Shown: positions 6,347 to 6,642 of the stretch, in pieces | Layout: every line of letters starts with the position of its first letter | Position numbering within the stretch: the stretch's first letter is position 1 | NCBI GenBank assembly: GCA_043756665.1 | Contig: JAYUQR010000152.1 | Span: 1-6,642, forward strand | Length of the DNA stretch: 6,642 bases | Direction of reading: 5' to 3' | DNA from: STC-74 sp043756665 | GTDB lineage: Bacteria; Patescibacteriota; Gracilibacteria; BD1-5; UBA2023 | Translations under genes and position numbers: made by a program | Notes under the pieces: model-generated | Databases searched by the model: none | Seen by the model: the letters and a program-made list of their open reading frames with translations, nothing else | Told to the model about the DNA's origin: nothing

Positions 6347-6360
6347 ATCTCATATCTACT

Positions 6361-6642
6361 ATGTCTCTCCTCACAGATATCATCACTCACTATACATTTT
6401 CTGGAAAATCATTCCCCATCGGACTCGGCATGGAAAAGTGATCGATCCTTCCAGGAGCGATCGTCTCACTTCCACTCTCCACGATGAATCGTCATGGACT
6501 CATCGCTGGAGCAACTGGAACAGGGAAGACGAAGACTCTCCAGAAAATGATCGAATCTCTCTCGATCAATGGTATACCAACAGTCGTCATGGATATGAAG
6601 GGAGATATATCAGGACTCGCACTTCCATGAGAAATGAATGAA
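6361..6642 (+). CDS. HerA/YjgR-like ATPase (DUF853 type), 5' part only
   Basis: The first 94 codons are present and the gene runs off the window. A perfect Walker A, GATGTGKT (residues 50-57), follows NRHGLIA, and MDMKGDISGLALPGE (77-91) follows it. This combination matches the start of the YjgR/DUF853 group of HerA-FtsK superfamily ATPases. Those are hexameric, ATP-driven DNA translocases by family, but the precise role of YjgR proteins is not well established. Codons 27 and 90 are UGA and read as Gly; Gly90 falls where the family has AGE/PGE. The Walker B and arginine finger would lie beyond the window. The start is the first ATG and no Shine-Dalgarno is visible. Confidence 0.85.

Overview
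The window comes from a bacterium that reads UGA as glycine (NCBI genetic code 25), which points to the Candidate Phyla Radiation lineages Gracilibacteria or Absconditabacteria (SR1). The clearest proof is clpP. An in-frame UGA sits exactly where the conserved glycine of the 'AGAKGKR' segment belongs, and the catalytic residues lie on both sides of it. tyrS, the HerA-like ATPase and several secreted-protein genes also read through UGA and end at UAA. Under the standard code most genes here would look broken. I cannot tell the two phyla apart from this window.

Layout. Minus strand, right to left: clpP (5513-4893), then four closely spaced genes for exported proteins (4866-4219, 4186-3521, 3510-2794, 2787-1957), then tyrS (1954-761), then two small ORFs of 41 and 113 codons (698-573 and 570-229). 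A strong hairpin terminator lies at 5-65. From clpP to tyrS the gaps are only 2-32 bp, so this looks like one transcription unit. Plus strand: a Met/Gly-rich secreted protein (5643-6251) diverges from clpP and ends at a good terminator (6263-6293). It is followed by the start of a HerA/YjgR-type ATPase (6361 to the window end). The 129-bp divergent region between clpP and the Met-rich gene holds a promoter for each side and a perfect dyad, TTTGCAAT-N8-ATTGCAAA.

How the genes relate. clpP and tyrS are housekeeping genes. The four exported proteins between them are unrecognised. At least three look like divergent paralogues: they share a mature N-terminal motif in two cases, a Cys...Cys(Trp) pair, a P-x-(Y/V)-(E/D)-G segment and a K-D/G-G hairpin. 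The exported protein next to tyrS carries a near copy of the first 13 residues of TyrS fused to its own signal peptide, so the tyrS start region is present twice as a short direct repeat flanking that gene. This suggests insertion or duplication at the 5' end of tyrS. Base composition and UGA use alternate along the operon: AT-rich, UGA-rich blocks (exported genes 1 and 4, and the 3' end of tyrS) lie beside GC-richer blocks that almost avoid UGA.

No rRNA, tRNA, CRISPR array or recognisable transposase was found. No start codon has a convincing Shine-Dalgarno sequence, and all nine complete genes end in UAA.
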